NCBI RefSeq assembly: GCF_035222375.1
Contig: NC_085890.1
Coordinates: forward strand, 3,534,001 to 3,598,000
Reading direction: 5' to 3'
Origin: Podospora pseudocomata
Lineage: Eukaryota; Ascomycota; Sordariomycetes; Sordariales; Podosporaceae
DNA: 64,000 nt
In this document: piece by piece, positions 35,317 through 49,350 of the stretch
Position numbering within the stretch: the stretch's first letter is position 1
Layout of the letters: each line of letters starts with the position of its first letter
Translations under genes and position numbers: made by a program
The notes under the pieces: generated by a model
Databases searched by the model: none
What the model was told of the DNA's origin: nothing
What the model saw: the letters and a program-made list of their open reading frames with translations, nothing else

Positions 35317-36555
35317 TTAAACCGCCGGCTTCAGCTCCCCACTGCCACCGCCAACAATCTCTTGGATCCTATTCTGGATACCACTGATGCAGTCCAAGAT
35401 AGTATTTGCTTCCCTTACCCGGTCAGCACTCATGAGATGGTTGGCAGCATCGATGCCCAAAGCCATAACCCTTTGTACATAAGGTGGCATCTTTGGCGCA
35501 GCTGCTGGATCCCACTGCGACAGTAACCGCTTGACAAAAGAGTCGTCTTCGCGGAAGTACTGCAGCGCCAGCTCTGCGGACGGATCTGTTGGGTGGTACA
35601 AGTCAAGATGAGCCCTCTCGTGCAAGCGACGTTCCAGCTCGATGCTCATGGCCACGAAGGGCTCAAAGAGACTGACAGGTGCCTTGGCATGCTTCCATGA
35701 AGCAACGGTGCTGTTCCATGCTACTAAACTCCAAGCATCACCCAGTTGGTTCAATGGGAGCTCGTTCTTCTTGAGCATAGACTCTACCTGGATGACGGAA
35801 GAATAGGCGTCTCGGAGTCCTTCGGTACAGGTGTGAGCAGCAATAAAGTGCTTGATAAGAAGGTCGGAGCATATTCTCGAGTGCATGGTGTTGACAGATG
35901 ATGCTTGCTTCATCACTCTCTCCAGCCAGATCCACACCATGTCGTCAAGACCCTCGGCAATCATGAAGCGTAGCAACAGGACGCTGAACTTTTGGTTGCT
36001 AAGCCAGGAATAGGTGTTGTGTTGTCCGGAAGCCTTGAGCCATTGGAGGACGAGAAGACCGGCGCCGGTGCCTTGTAATGGTACATAGAGTGGTGATTGG
36101 CTTAATGTGTTCTTCTCGGCTGTCTTGAAGATTTTGAGGAGGAATCCGTGGGCTCGTGGAATTGTCATGAGGCCCTTTGCCACAGCTTGTTGAAAGACCT
36201 CCTTGTCATGGTCGTATGGCGAGCCTATCCCCGATGTTCGACGTGGTGATGACGCTTGGCTGAGCAAAGGGTTGTTGAGGATGGAGTGCAGATGGACATC
36301 GGTAGGTCGGTGGGGAACGTCGGGCTTCTCAGCTGAGGAGGCAGAAGCTGAAGTCAGGGTTGTTGATGCTTTCGGGCCGGATAGGGGGTTAGGTGAAGGG
36401 CCATGCTGCCTGTCCAACTCGCTGCGAAAGGAGGTTTTGAGGGCATCGAGGAGGCGCTGGGAATCGCGTTTGCTGAGGGGCAGCGGTTGATGGATTGGGG
36501 GCACCAAGCTAGATATCGTCTTGGAGACGGCCTGCCACCCCTTTGCTTTGGACAT
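35317..36555 (-). CDS. Conserved helical protein, possibly mitochondrial
   Basis: Single exon, 412 residues, start MSKAKGWQAVSKTISSLVPP. The N-terminus is basic and free of acidic residues for 20 positions, consistent with a mitochondrial presequence (weak inference). From about residue 115 on, the protein is almost all helical, with repeating short helical units such as AHGFLLKIFKTAEKN, FSVLLLRFMIAEGLDDMVWI and SRICSDLLIKHFIAAHTCTE. This resembles helical-repeat mitochondrial proteins of the PPR-like kind, but no clear 35-residue PPR consensus is visible. I do not assign a function. The frame is intact and codon use resembles the neighbours. Confidence 0.75.
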   Translation of the reverse strand: MSKAKGWQAVSKTISSLVPPIHQPLPLSKRDSQRLLDALKTSFRSELDRQHGPSPNPLSGPKASTTLTSASASSAEKPDVPHRPTDVHLHSILNNPLLSQASSPRRTSGIGSPYDHDKEVFQQAVAKGLMTIPRAHGFLLKIFKTAEKNTLSQSPLYVPLQGTGAGLLVLQWLKASGQHNTYSWLSNQKFSVLLLRFMIAEGLDDMVWIWLERVMKQASSVNTMHSRICSDLLIKHFIAAHTCTEGLRDAYSSVIQVESMLKKNELPLNQLGDAWSLVAWNSTVASWKHAKAPVSLFEPFVAMSIELERRLHERAHLDLYHPTDPSAELALQYFREDDSFVKRLLSQWDPAAAPKMPPYVQRVMALGIDAANHLMSADRVREANTILDCISGIQNRIQEIVGGGSGELKPAV

Positions 36556-38408
36556 TTTGTGGCTGGTTGACTGTCGGGAAGGGTGATTGTATCTAGGTGA
36601 TCACGGGTGACGAGCTCAAGCTTGGACTCCTTGGTGTTGACTTGCTTGACAGTGAGCTGATGACGGTTCAACCCCACACCAGCCAACTGAGATCCAGATT
36701 TCATGACCAATCAGAAAAGAGACAATGTTCCCACTCTGTGCGCAGTAATGCCAAGGCGATGCTATCTTATCAGTTCCGGCATCCCCTCTGTCACGTGCCA
36801 CTTTCCCGACTCTAAAGCTCTTAAGCAAACATCTGTCAAGAGGTGAAACTCGACCGACGAGTCGTACTCTTCTTCCTGGCTGGTGTGAAAGTTGAGCCTC
36901 TCCGCAGCTTTAAGGCTGGTGCCCGTTACATGCTACCGGCCACCGGTCCCCATAGTAGCTTTTCTGAACCAAGACAAGCGACAAGGCCATTCACAGCCGG
37001 AAGCAGCCGTGCTTCGTGGAGTTCAATAGGGACGACGCTAATTGCCCAGATCATCCTCCTGCAAACAGTGGCTGGTGCCCCTCCACCAAACGCCGGTTTC
37101 GGGCATCAACGGTGTGCCAGAATATGGAGAAATTCCATAGCATTTGTTTGGCATTTCCACCGCGACAGCACAATCAAGAAGATAAACATTGATTTGTATT
37201 CTGTATCATCGACATCAGGGTTACCGATGTATGTGATGTGCAACCAACAGCTTGACGCTATGCCGTGTTGGGTATCGTACCTGGCCAGAGCCCTGACGTC
37301 GTCTGGTTCCAGGGTCCTTGACTGGAGAGGGCGGCATCTCGTCCATTCTGGGGAGGCTGCAGCTGAATTGCTGCATTTTCCTGCATACCACAGCCCTTCT
37401 TGCCCTCCCAGCCCTCTTTCTCGGGGTTGCTTTTTGCCCCTTTTCCTTTGTTTGACAAGCCGGTTGGTTACCATTTGCCCCAGACTTGGGGTCTCTCCTG
37501 ATCAGACTAAGTCGGGTGATCAGGTGCCTCTCCAAAGAGGCAAGACCCCATCTCTCACTCAGCTCTGAATCATTGTGGTGAGCAACGCGGTGGGGTCCCC
37601 CAGTTGTCTCCAGTTGTCTCCAGTTGCAGCAAAGGGCACCGATCCCAAGGAATTCCTCGTGACGGATGCGTTGTTGTGTTTATGCCTAGACTTGGGTTGG
37701 TTAAGAGAGGTACCTGACCAGGTACCTTACCTTGGGAAAGGTATGGCGGGGGAGGGGATACCCTGTGCAAAGTCCAGAGGGATACGTACAATGGAAAGGA
37801 GCTGTAAACAGGATCCGGGAAAAGGAATCAATCTAGAGGGAAGGAAAAATGAGAAATATATCTTGGACCATCCATATCTACAAAGTGAAACAATGACTTC
37901 GAGGCTGCCCTGGCGTGTTTGATGCCCTGAAGTTGGGGGCTGCTTGGTTGCATTGGGACGCGGTGAATGGTGGGTTTTTAGGTGCTGGCTGCTGGCTGCT
38001 GGCTGGCTCTGTTGCTGGGTGTGGGTGGTCACTGCTTTCGCAGGTGCACTTTGTGAGCGGACCAATTCTGAATCGACAAAATCTGGCCCAGGGTGTGTGT
38101 GTCTGTCTTTGCCTCGCTTCCCTTCGACAATCCGCACTTGGCTCTCCTGCCACTTCCTACCGACAACATCGGCTCGATCTCATCTTCCCGGATCGCATCT
38201 CGATTCGATTCGACTCTCCCCCAACCCCCGACCGCTTTTTGAACAACGACCTGACTATCGTCGACTCGACCCCCCCATTTTCCCCCGACGTCTTGTCCCT
38301 TGCACAGTCAAAACCACTCTTCTCAGTGATTTGAACCGGGCTGCCGCTGGTGACGCGACCCGTCGCCAAATCTCTTCCAACCACCACACCACATTCACAC
38401 TCTCAGCA
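36556..38408. other. Long divergent intergenic region with DEF1 leader
   Basis: About 1.85 kb between divergent genes. It has direct repeats of CAGTTGTCTC near 37600-37624, CTGGCTG-type repeats at 37984-38010 and a GAGGTACCTGACCAGGTACCTTA motif at about 37708-37730. The last 350 bases are C/T-rich, like a long 5' leader for DEF1. Several frames cross the region but none has conserved features. Confidence 0.45.
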
Positions 38409-41400
38409 ATGTCTGAGGTACAGAGCAGGCCATCTGCCCCGCGCGGCAGGGGCTCCGCCCGCGGCGGTCGCGGCGGCTTCTCAACTCGGGGAGGAGGTCG
38501 CACCGCTGCCCGTTCTGCTGGTACTAATGGCACCACGCAACACGACACAGAATCTTCTTCGCCAGCCCTGGAGGACGAGGGCGAGATTAGCGAACTCCGC
38601 AAGCTCTACGGCCAGCACATTGTCAACATCAAGAACATCGTGTCCGACTGGACCGATGCTGATATCCTCTACGCTCTCCGCGAGACGGACGGCGACCCGG
38701 ATGAGGCTGCCTTCAAGATTCTGGACGGTAAGCTGACAATGGTTCTGCTGACGCCTTTCCCTTACTAACGCTGTTCTGATTTCGCTAGGCACTTTCTCCA
38801 AGTGGAACGAGGTCTCGAAGCCCGTGAAGACCAAGGCTAAGAATGACACATTCACCACAACGACTGCCGATTCTGGCGCTGCCGGCGGCCTACGGAACGC
38901 AAGAGGTGGCCGTGTCGAAGGTGGCCGTGGTCGTGGCAGAGCGACCGAGCGCGGCGGTCGTGGAGGCGGTCGCGGAAAGTCGATCCACCCTTCGACCAAC
39001 GGTCCCCGTGTCAAGGAGAACCAGCCTCTCTCTGTCCCAACTGAGGAATCTAACGAATGGGATACCTCTGCCCCGACTGCCGAATCTAACGAATGGACCG
39101 AGTCCACCCCCGCCGAATCTGCTCCTGCTCCCGCCACCGTTGAACCTACCCCTGCCGCTGCCCCCGCAAAGCCCTCTACCGATGCCCCAAAGACATGGGC
39201 CAGCATGTTGAGACAGTCGACCACTCCTAAGCCTGCCCCTAAGCCCAAGGAAGTACCTGCTCCCCCTCCCGCCGAACCTACTCCCGTCATTGAGCCACTT
39301 CCCCCCGCTCCCGCCGAGCCCGAGGTCGTACCCGAGCCCGAGATTGCTGCGCCAGTTGAAGAGAAGGAAGAGCCAGTTCCCGAACCTGTCCAGGAGGAGC
39401 AGCCCGCTGTTGTTGTTCCTGTCATTGAGCCAGTCATTCCTGTTGTTCCCGTCGTACCCGCTGTTGCCATTCCCGAAGTTGCCTTGTCACCTTCCAAGGA
39501 CGCGCTTACGGATGAGAACCTCGACAAGGTCCCTGGCACAACCGAGCCCCCAGCGACCGAGACCGCGAGAAGTGAAGCTGCCGACTCTTGGGATCCCAGA
39601 GCCGCTGGCAGCGCTACAGCAACTCCCTTGTCTGCTTCCCAGCAACAGCACCAGGCCGAGCGCACTCCCAGCAGTGGCTTCGCCGCGACTGCGACCAAGG
39701 CGACAACTCGCACCCCAGCTTTCCCCCGTCGTGTTTTGGATCAGCTCGAGGCCGTTCGCATGCCCGGCAACCGTGCCGAGGTCGAACGTACTACTGTCCA
39801 GTTTGGTGCTTTCAGCCTGAATGGTGGCATTGAGGACGACATTGATGGCGATCGTGAGGAGCCCGAGACCCGTCCCCAGCCCCCCCAGGATTCTCCTGTT
39901 GCCCAACCCAGAGCTTCGCTTCCCCCTGTTCAGCCCCCAGCGGCTCCAGAGGGCTTCCCTACCCCTACCCAGAAGCCTGTTTCCCAGGTTCCAACAGGTT
40001 CTGCTGGTATGGCTTCTCAGACTTCCCCTGCTGTCTTGTCTTGGTTACTTGCTGACACAAATCTAGCCGCTGCTCCTGCCGCGGTCCCTGCCATCACCCC
40101 AGTTGCCGCCCCAGGTATGCCCATCTCACTTGCATCGCAGACGAGGAACATGTTTCTAACCGACATAAACAACACAGCTCCCCAGCCGGCCGCGCAACAC
40201 AACCAGCAGCAGTATGGTCGCTTTGGCCAGCAGACTGCCGCTCAAGAGCACAGCTCCTTCCCTCCCTCGAAGCCTTTCGATTCGTTCGGTCAGCAGCAGC
40301 CTGCCGCTGCCTCCACTCAATCGCAGTTCGAGGGCGGCTTCCAAGGGCAGACGCAGCCTGCTGCCCAAACCCAGAACCAGCAGCAAGCGTTTAGCTCTGC
40401 TCCCAACGATTATCCTTCTTACTACACATCCGGCGACCAAAGAGGTTTCTATGGTGGCTATAATTACAACCAACAGCAGGGCTCTCAGGACGGCCCCTCT
40501 TCGCAAGCCCAGCGTTTCGGTGGATATGGCACCACCCAGACTGATAACATCAGCCAGTACCCCCAGAGCGGTGCCCAACACGGCCAATCCCGCTTCGGTT
40601 CTGGCTCCGCTCCCTCTGCGGAAACACCAACCACTACGGCTCCTGCTACGTCGGCGTCGTCGGCTCTTCCCCAGGCCGGCCAGACTAGCCAGACTCAACA
40701 TGGTCAGCAGCCTCAGCCCGATCAATATCCCTACCACCCTTACTCCAACAGCCCTTACTATGGTGGGTACATGGGCGGATATGGACAGTACGGTCAGGGC
40801 GGCTATGCTCCCTACGGCAAGGGCAATGTGGGATATCAGCCCAACCAATACGGTGTTGCGTCGCAGGGACCTTATGGCTACTCCAACCCTAGCGCTGGCT
40901 TTGGCCAGTCTGCTCTTCACCGGGAGACCGGTGGCGCTGCTGCGGGCGCTGGTGCTGGTCTTGGCGATTACGGTCGTGCGGGATCTCAGTCGGCTCAGCA
41001 GCAATCTGGATTTGGTGGCATGCATGATGCCTTCAGCCGCGGTGCTTCTGGCTACCAGTCCCAGGCTGCGTCGTTCAACGCTCCCGGCACTCAGCCCGGC
41101 GCTGTCCCCTCTGCTGTCGACGACATTAAGTCCTTCGGAGATGCCAAGGGCGCTGCCGGACCCAGCCCCTCTCTCGGCGTCGCTGCCCGACCCGGCTCCG
41201 CGGCGAACAACGGCCCATCTCAGTCTGGGCTTCCTCCCCCGCAATCTGCCCAGCAGACCAACCTGGGCGGTATGGGTCAATACGGCTATCCCGGTCACAT
41301 GCAGCAGGGCCATGCTGGCCTCCACGGCAGCCACACGGCCGCTGGTGGCTACGGCATGAGCGCGACTGGCGGACAGAGCCAGCAGAGCTCGTACGGCTAT

Positions 41401-41478
41401 GGTAACCAGGGCTTCGGCGGCGGTTACTACGGCGGAAACTCTCAGCCCCGTGGTTGGGGTAACAACTACCACCACTAA
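38409..41478 (+). CDS. DEF1: DEF1-like RNA polymerase II degradation factor
   Basis: Exons 38409-38727, 38789-40006, 40067-40114 and 40178-41478; 961 residues. An Arg/Gly-rich start (PRGRGSARGGRGGFSTRGGG) precedes a CUE-type ubiquitin-binding domain at about 60-107 (ISELRKLYGQHIVNIKNIVS, DPDEAAFKILDG). Next come an RGG-rich stretch, long Pro/Ala/Glu/Val-rich regions, and a Gln/Gly/Tyr-rich C-terminal half. This order (RGG, CUE, Q-rich tail) is that of Def1. Family knowledge: Def1 recruits elongin-cullin ligase to stalled RNA polymerase II after DNA damage; part of the Q-rich tail is removed by the proteasome to allow nuclear entry. Two introns (40007-40066, 60 bases; 40115-40177, 63 bases) are stop-free and multiples of three, so the region also reads through as one frame. 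I prefer splicing, because both have GTATG donors and branch-like CTGAC/CTAAC, and removal restores the Ala/Pro-rich run. Confidence 0.9.
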
Positions 41479-43121
41479 ATTGGAGGGTAGAGAGAGAAGC
41501 GTTATCTGAGTTAGCAGAGGATGAGATGATGACCCTTTTTTCATGGTGCCCATGTGTTATTACTGTCTTTGTTGCTGTCGTCGGGGCGTTTGAGATATTC
41601 AACGGGAACCGGGTGGGGGGGTTGGCAACGCAAAAAAAAGAGGGAATATTGATGTTTTTATGCCGGGGCTCCCAGGGGGGAGGGGGTTAAACTGCGGAAA
41701 TATTCATGGCCTTTTCTGTTTTTTTTTTCTCTGCATTCTTTCCGCTGAAGGGAAAGAGGGGGGAGCACTCGAAGCAAAAAGCACACATCCACATTTTTCT
41801 CTTAAAAAAAAGTTTCGTAGGCGAAATTGACGATGAGTTTACCTTTTTATGTATCTCATGTCGAGGGCCTTGCGGTATTCTTTTTTTTTTTCCTTTGCCA
41901 ATGTTTTCTTACCTCTGATTATCGTTGTTGTTGTTGTTGTTGTTGCGGTGGTGGTGGTGGTGGTATGGGATTTTCTCTCTTACTCTTCTCTTCATATGAC
42001 ATGAGATGAAATGACAAGAAAACCAAAGGGCATGAGACTGGGCGGGCGGGCAGGTAATGAGTGCATTTGGGCGCTTTTGCTTTTTGGGAGTGGGTGGTGG
42101 TGGGCGGAAAGGGGGGTCATCAAAAATTGATTATTGTTGCCATGCTTGCTGTTTGTTTGTGCGTGTGTGCTGTTGATGCTTTGCGTGTGCTTGACGGACG
42201 GCCTCGAGTTTGGCATGTTTTGATGTTTGTCCTGGGACTGTGAATGTTGTCTGTTTCCCTGACACGTATAACAGATAGGTAGGAAGGGAACAAAAGGCCA
42301 CAAGTCCTGACGACTACCTCTTTGATGCTTTTGAGCAACGCTTTTTTTCTCACGCTGGACTAGGTGCCCACCGAGGCCTTTTCACATGTATGTGCACAGC
42401 AACACGGTTGTATCTCAACGGTCACACTCGTCAGACAACGTCAACCAACAAGAAAATCCTCTCAACTCTACCTAAGGTACCTTTTTTTCCTTTTTTTTCC
42501 CTTTCTGGCCAGTTAGTACATGTGACGTCATGAAGGCCGACATCCACGGTTCAAAGCCACGTTCCCAGCAGACAGAAATAGGATACCCCTTCGTCAGTTT
42601 GGTGGCACCAGCCACAGGAAAATTCTCATAAAGGCCGAATGTTCTTGCTGTTGTTACATGTTACATGTGATAAGACGAAGATGACGTATCCCTCGCAACG
42701 CCATATTCAGAGCAAGAAAAATAGGATAGACACTCGCGCCAAATGAAAAGAGGCCATCAAGTCCCTGTATGTGTACCCCGGATCTCGTTAGAACCCGATC
42801 AGGGACAGCCTTGTCTCTCTCGCCTCATAAGGCTAGCTAAGGCCGGCCATCCGTCTCAGCCTCGCCACGATATCCCTCCCCCATCCTATCCCGCGCCTGT
42901 CCCTGACAGTCACATCAAAACACGGAACAACCCAGAATTTATTTTATGATCTGTATCATCATAATCATGTCATTTATCCCTACCAAAACAAGACTACCTT
43001 CTGGTTGTTGCATCTATAGTCAATCCCAGGCCCAATCGCCGACCATCCATCCACCCAATCCCAAAAGTCTTTCCTCCCAATCAACCCCATTTTACAACCT
43101 CCCCTTCACCCTCTCCTCAAG
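41479..43121. other. Convergent intergenic region rich in simple repeats
   Basis: About 1.6 kb between converging DEF1 (+) and glucose-6-phosphate isomerase (-). It contains T-runs, a (GTT)n(GGT)n repeat at 41924-41964 and AAGGTACCTTT at 42475-42485. Presumably two long 3' UTRs plus spacer. No coding signal. Confidence 0.45.
41924..41964. repeat. Compound microsatellite (GTT)n(GGT)n
   Basis: Seven GTT units run directly into about six GGT units, in the 3' flank of DEF1. Simple-sequence repeat only. Confidence 0.85.
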
Positions 43122-44882
<1,761 letters not shown>

Positions 44883-45971
44883 CTTGGTACAAATTATAGG
44901 AGGACGGGGGTTATTCGATATTCGTGGGTAGTTGTTACAGGAAAGAGAATGGCGAACAGGAACGAAACTATGTAATAGTCAAGTATTAATGGGCAAGCTT
45001 CGAGGATAGGTAGTGGGAAGTGTCAAGCTCTTGGGCCAGGCACAGGCGCATCAAGGTGGGGTGATTATATGTAAGTTCCGAGAGACGAGCTTGATGTGCC
45101 CCGCATGTGGACGGGAACCCAGAGCTTGGCTGGCAGTGAGTCCGGCACAGCAGAGAGAAGGTGACACGGTTGGTTTCAGGTACCCGATATAAATAAATAA
45201 AAAGAGGCGCTTACCAGAAGCTTGGGGTATCTGCAGAATTGCACAGCAAACACAAAGTGGGAGAGAAACAAGAACGGGTGGTAGAGAGGTGAGGGAATAA
45301 GAAGGTTACTAGCTATCACGACGGACGAAGCTTTGTTGCTCAGTCAGAACGATCAAGACCAAGACGACGCGGGGCACGGTGCACGTCACCACCCCACTCC
45401 GCAGAATGTCCGCCTCGAAACCCATCGGTCGCTCGAGGAATCCACCGCCCATTTTACCCAATTCGCTGGCCCCGGGTGCTGAATAAGAGCCTCACGGGCT
45501 AAATAGGAGCTGTGACATCCATTCCCTGTCATTCCGCTACATACGCATGAAGAGCCTAACATTGTTTGCTTATTGGTTTGTGGGTTTCTGCTGTCCTCGA
45601 CTCGACTCGACTCTACCGGCCCCTTTTCAGCCAGCAAAAAAAAAAAAAAAAAAAAAATAAAAAAAAAAAACAAAGACAAGAACAAGTGCCATAACAAGCC
45701 TTCATGGTCATGCCCAACTCCAAAATGTAGTGACAAAAAACACAAGACACAACAACGCCTTTCCGAAGCACAGCTCCGCGGGCCTCTGCTGCCCCCACAC
45801 ACACCAGACGCACCGCACCACCTCTGCGCACCAATCATCCCCCCCTTGGAGCCTATCCCAAACCCACGTGGTATTGGGCTGGGACAGTCATTCTCTCTGT
45901 ATATCCCTATCCCCTCATCCCTATCAGCCACTCTCCATCTGAAAATGAGCCGTTTTTTCCACTCTGGTCAT
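44883..45971. other. G6PI promoter and Sch9 3' flank
   Basis: About 1.1 kb upstream of glucose-6-phosphate isomerase and downstream of the Sch9 kinase (both -). It contains a 35-base A-run with one T at 45636-45670. No coding signal beyond chance frames. Confidence 0.45.
45636..45670. repeat. Poly(A)/poly(T) tract
   Basis: A run of 22 A, one T, then 12 A on the + strand. As T on the - strand it lies in the 3' flank of the Sch9 kinase gene. It is not flanked by a recognisable SINE or LINE body. Confidence 0.9.
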
Positions 45972-48140
45972 TTATCGGTCCTGGATGCTGCCGACAAAAG
46001 ATGGATCCCTAACACTGCCACCAGCGTCGCCGAGACCGGCAATAGGACGGTTGTAACTGAAGCCAGTGAACTGGTTCTGCATCGTCTGGGAGAGAACAGG
46101 TCCCTCGACGTACGAATCTTGTGGCGGCTCCGAGGTGAATTCGGGGTCAAAGTTTGCCGTGTCCAGAGCATCAACCTACATGTGGTTAGTAATAGACAAG
46201 CACATCGTGGGACAGAAGCAAAACTTACCACGCTGGGCTTGAATGTGGGCTCATACTTGCGCTGAAGCAGCTTGCGCCAATCTATGGCATGGAAAAAGGG
46301 GTGAGCCTTGATCTCTGCAGAGCCGTTCGCACCAAGACGCTGTTGAGGATCGCGGTTGAGGAGCTTAGTGAGCAGGTCCTTGGCGGCTGGCGGTACAACC
46401 TCCTGGCTGGGGAAGTGCAGAGGCTCGCTGAGGATCTTGCGGTACATCTCGTTGGTGTTCTCATCGTAGAAGGGAGGCAGACCCGTCAACATCTCGTACA
46501 AGAGAACACCGAGTGTCCACCAGTCGACTGTCTTGTTGTAGCCGTTACCCATCAACAATTCAGGCGCCAGATACTCGGGGGTGCCGCAGAACGTGTTGGT
46601 ACGGTCTTCATCCTTCATGTCAAGCTTGCACAGGCCGAAGTCGCACAAGGCAATGTGACCTTGATAGTCGAGAAGAATATTCTCGGGCTTCAGGTCACGG
46701 TAAATGACGTTGAACCCGTGCAGACACTCGAGAGCACACAAAAGCTCGGCGGTGTAGAATCGACTGCGGTTAACGTCGAACCGCTGCTCCTTTTGCAAGT
46801 GGTGGAAAAGCTCGCCGCCGTTGACAAAGGCCAAGACGAAGTAGAGCTTCTCGGGGCTCTGGAAGGTGAACTTGAGCGGAACGATAAAGGGATTGTTGAT
46901 CTGGGCGAGCACCGATCTCTCGGCGAGAGTATGCGCCACTTCAGACCGAGAGATAATGTGGGCTTTCCGGATGGTCTTGAGGGCGTAAATCCGGTTTGTG
47001 TCCTTCTTCTTTACCTGCATGACCTTGCCGAAGCTGCCCTTGCCCACCACCTTGAGGAGCTCAAAGTCTTCAATCTTGAGCTTTCCAGCTCTGTTCTCCA
47101 CGTACTCGACGCCAATCTTGATCTTGCCGGTGCCATATTGGACGTCCACCCACTCCACACCAGTCTGTCCGAGCGTCTTTTCCCGGTTGGCGTGTTCGGC
47201 CGCGGCCTTTTCCCGGTCCTTCTTACTGGCCTTGGGATCCTCAACGTATGGTTGCTTCTCTTCGAATCTGGGGTTAATACGGGCCACACCGAGGAAAATA
47301 TCCTGGCTGCGGCCGGATCCCGGTGGCGCATTGGGATTGCGGATATAAAGATGAATCACCAACTCTGTTACTCTGGAAACATCGAACTTGTATTGGGTGT
47401 TGGAGCCGGCCCAGAGAGGGTTCTCGGGTGTTCCTTCGACCGAGTTGACAAACACTTGCAACTTGTCGAAATCGATCAGGGCATAGGGCATGTACTTGGA
47501 CGAGATACGACCGTGGTTGGTGGGGATGCCGGAGAAACCGCCCGAGGTCTGGGGCCTGCCCATGAAACCCGAGGTCCTCGAGGAAGACGAGGGGCGGATC
47601 GAACTCGACATGTTGAGAGCATTCCCGGTCGACAGCGAGTTGCCGCCATGTGCTGGGTTGTTGAAGGAAGCGCGGTGCTGTTCGGGGAGAGAGAACCCTT
47701 GACCTTCGTGAAGGGTAACGACAAGAATACCGGGCTTGGGAGGGGCAACGACGGGAGCTTGCGTAAGGGCTTCCGAGGCCGCTAGACAAGAGGTCAGGTT
47801 AGATTGGGCTCTGTTCGCGAAAGGGCCAGGGAATAGTCATAGAAGAAACGCACCGATGGTGTTCTCATTTGTGGGTGTGACAGCACCAGAGATGTCCCCT
47901 TGGCTCTTGCTGTCCTTGTCTGTGATGGTGGAGGTTGAAGGTGACCTCGAGAAGGTGCTTGTGAGGGGTCCCAGATGGGTTTCCTTCAGCTCTAAGGGGT
48001 GACTTGTGTTAGCTGACTCGAGAACAGAGACGAAGATGCGACGCAGAAGTGGCCCATCGTGGCCGAAGCCAGGCGTGGAACTGAGTGGTCGCGGGAGTTG
48101 CGGTGGTGCTTGACATACTCTTGGTGAGTTTCCACGACAT
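45972..48140 (-). CDS. Sch9-type AGC kinase with C2 domain
   Basis: Four exons, 48140-48119, 47991-47854, 47781-46229 and 46175-45972; 638 residues. The 22-base first exon encodes MSWKLTK, which continues KLKETHLGPLTSTFS after splicing. A Ser/Thr/Pro-rich leader contains the start of a C2 domain (PGILVVTLHEGQGFSLP), which resumes at about 150 (YALIDFDKLQVFVNSVEG) and ends near 280. The kinase domain follows: VVGKGSFGKVMQVKKKD, FNVIYRDLKPENILLDYQGH, LCDFGLCKLDM, then TNTFCGTPEYLAPELLMGNG. The AGC tail ends with turn-motif sequence and the hydrophobic motif FTGFSYN at about 607-612. Family knowledge: Sch9 is the TORC1-regulated S6-kinase-like controller of growth, nutrient response and lifespan. 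Starting at the later Met at 47611 would delete the first C2 strand. A CCAAACA-type tandem repeat lies in its leader. Confidence 0.95.
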
Positions 48141-48327
48141 TTTGCAATCTGGTGAAGCTGTCGGCCTGTAGACGGGATATGGTAGGGAGGGTGTTGCTGC
48201 GACCGCAGGCGGGCGTCGGTCTGTCGAAAAGGGCTGCAGCTAAGGTAGGAGACTGAGGTTCTAGGTACGGGATAGGTACGGAAAGATACTGTCGACAAGC
48301 TTGCTTGCTCGATTCTTTTCTTGGGTG

Positions 48328-48376
48328 GGTTTGTGGTTTGTGGTTTGTGGTTTGTGGTTTGTGGTTTGTGGTTTGG
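48328..48376. repeat. Seven-base tandem repeat (GTGGTTT)n in Sch9 leader
   Basis: About six to seven exact copies of GTGGTTT on the + strand; read on the gene's strand it is AAACCAC. It lies about 190 bases upstream of the Sch9 start codon, so probably in promoter or 5' UTR. Confidence 0.9.
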
Positions 48377-49350
48377 GTTGGATGCGGTGCGGTGCGGCAA
48401 AGGTAAATCGTAAGGAGGAGAGCACCTTCTCTCCTTGCCGTCAGTGTTAGGGATTGTTAGGGATGAGGATGGGGTGTCCAGTGCGCACGGCGCTGGTTCG
48501 AAACCAAGCAGTGTGGGTCGAGGGGCTAATTGTGCGCTGAGCGCTATTCCCCCATTCCCCACTGTTGACCACCCACTACACTTCCAGTTGATGCGTTGTA
48601 AGAGCTTTGTCTGAGACCGTGGACCCAATGGCGCTCTTGTTTTTATTTTATTTTATTTGTTTACGGATTCTCTTCACTGCATATGCCCAATGCGACGGTG
48701 CCAATTGTTCTGGAAATTTAGAGACTTTCTTTTGCTCAACTCAGAGAGGATTTGACAGCAGGACCACCTCACCTACTGTGGATAGAGACGAGCTGATGGC
48801 ACCCCCATACCGGATTGAGGTGGCAGTCCAGCCATGAATGACAGCCCCGCACTTCCAGGTTGCCGTTACGCAGCTGAACCTTGAATCTAGGATTCGGCTT
48901 GCAGAAGAAAAACACCACGGTAACATCTATGTACCGTGTAGAGTACCAGAGAAGCCATCTCCTGGTGACGACGTACTGCGCGATAAGCCAGCCATGCTGC
49001 TCCCTTGCGTCCTCACCTCACACCACAGAGTGCACGAGAACGACGAGCCCCTCATTGTTTGTTCCACCCGAAACGGTGCGGGAGCGAGGGGCGGCTCTCC
49101 GGCTCCGTAATGCACGGAGTAGCCGTAGACTACGGAGTCGATCAGCCGCTCGCCATTGGCAACACAGCCTCGACGATGGCAAATTCCAGCCCCTTTTTTC
49201 TGAGGGGTTGCCGAAGGAGATTCAAGACAGAGAAGCAACCCTGTCACGTGGCGCTAACCGAAAATCGTCAATCTCCAGTGCCCCGGCAACCTGGTCACTG
49301 TTCATCAAAAGGTTTCACCGATCAACAAGAATGAAACCCGAAATATCTCA

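Noticed and set aside
40156-41553. 465-codon open frame on the - strand under DEF1
   Set aside because: Ser/Leu/Arg-rich antisense of the Gln/Gly/Tyr-rich DEF1 tail; no features of its own.
46289-47785. 498-codon open frame on the + strand under the Sch9 gene
   Set aside because: Antisense to a kinase with all catalytic motifs; explained by codon bias.
48489-48502. GGTTCGAAACC resembling a tRNA B-box
   Set aside because: No matching A-box or cloverleaf stems could be formed upstream.
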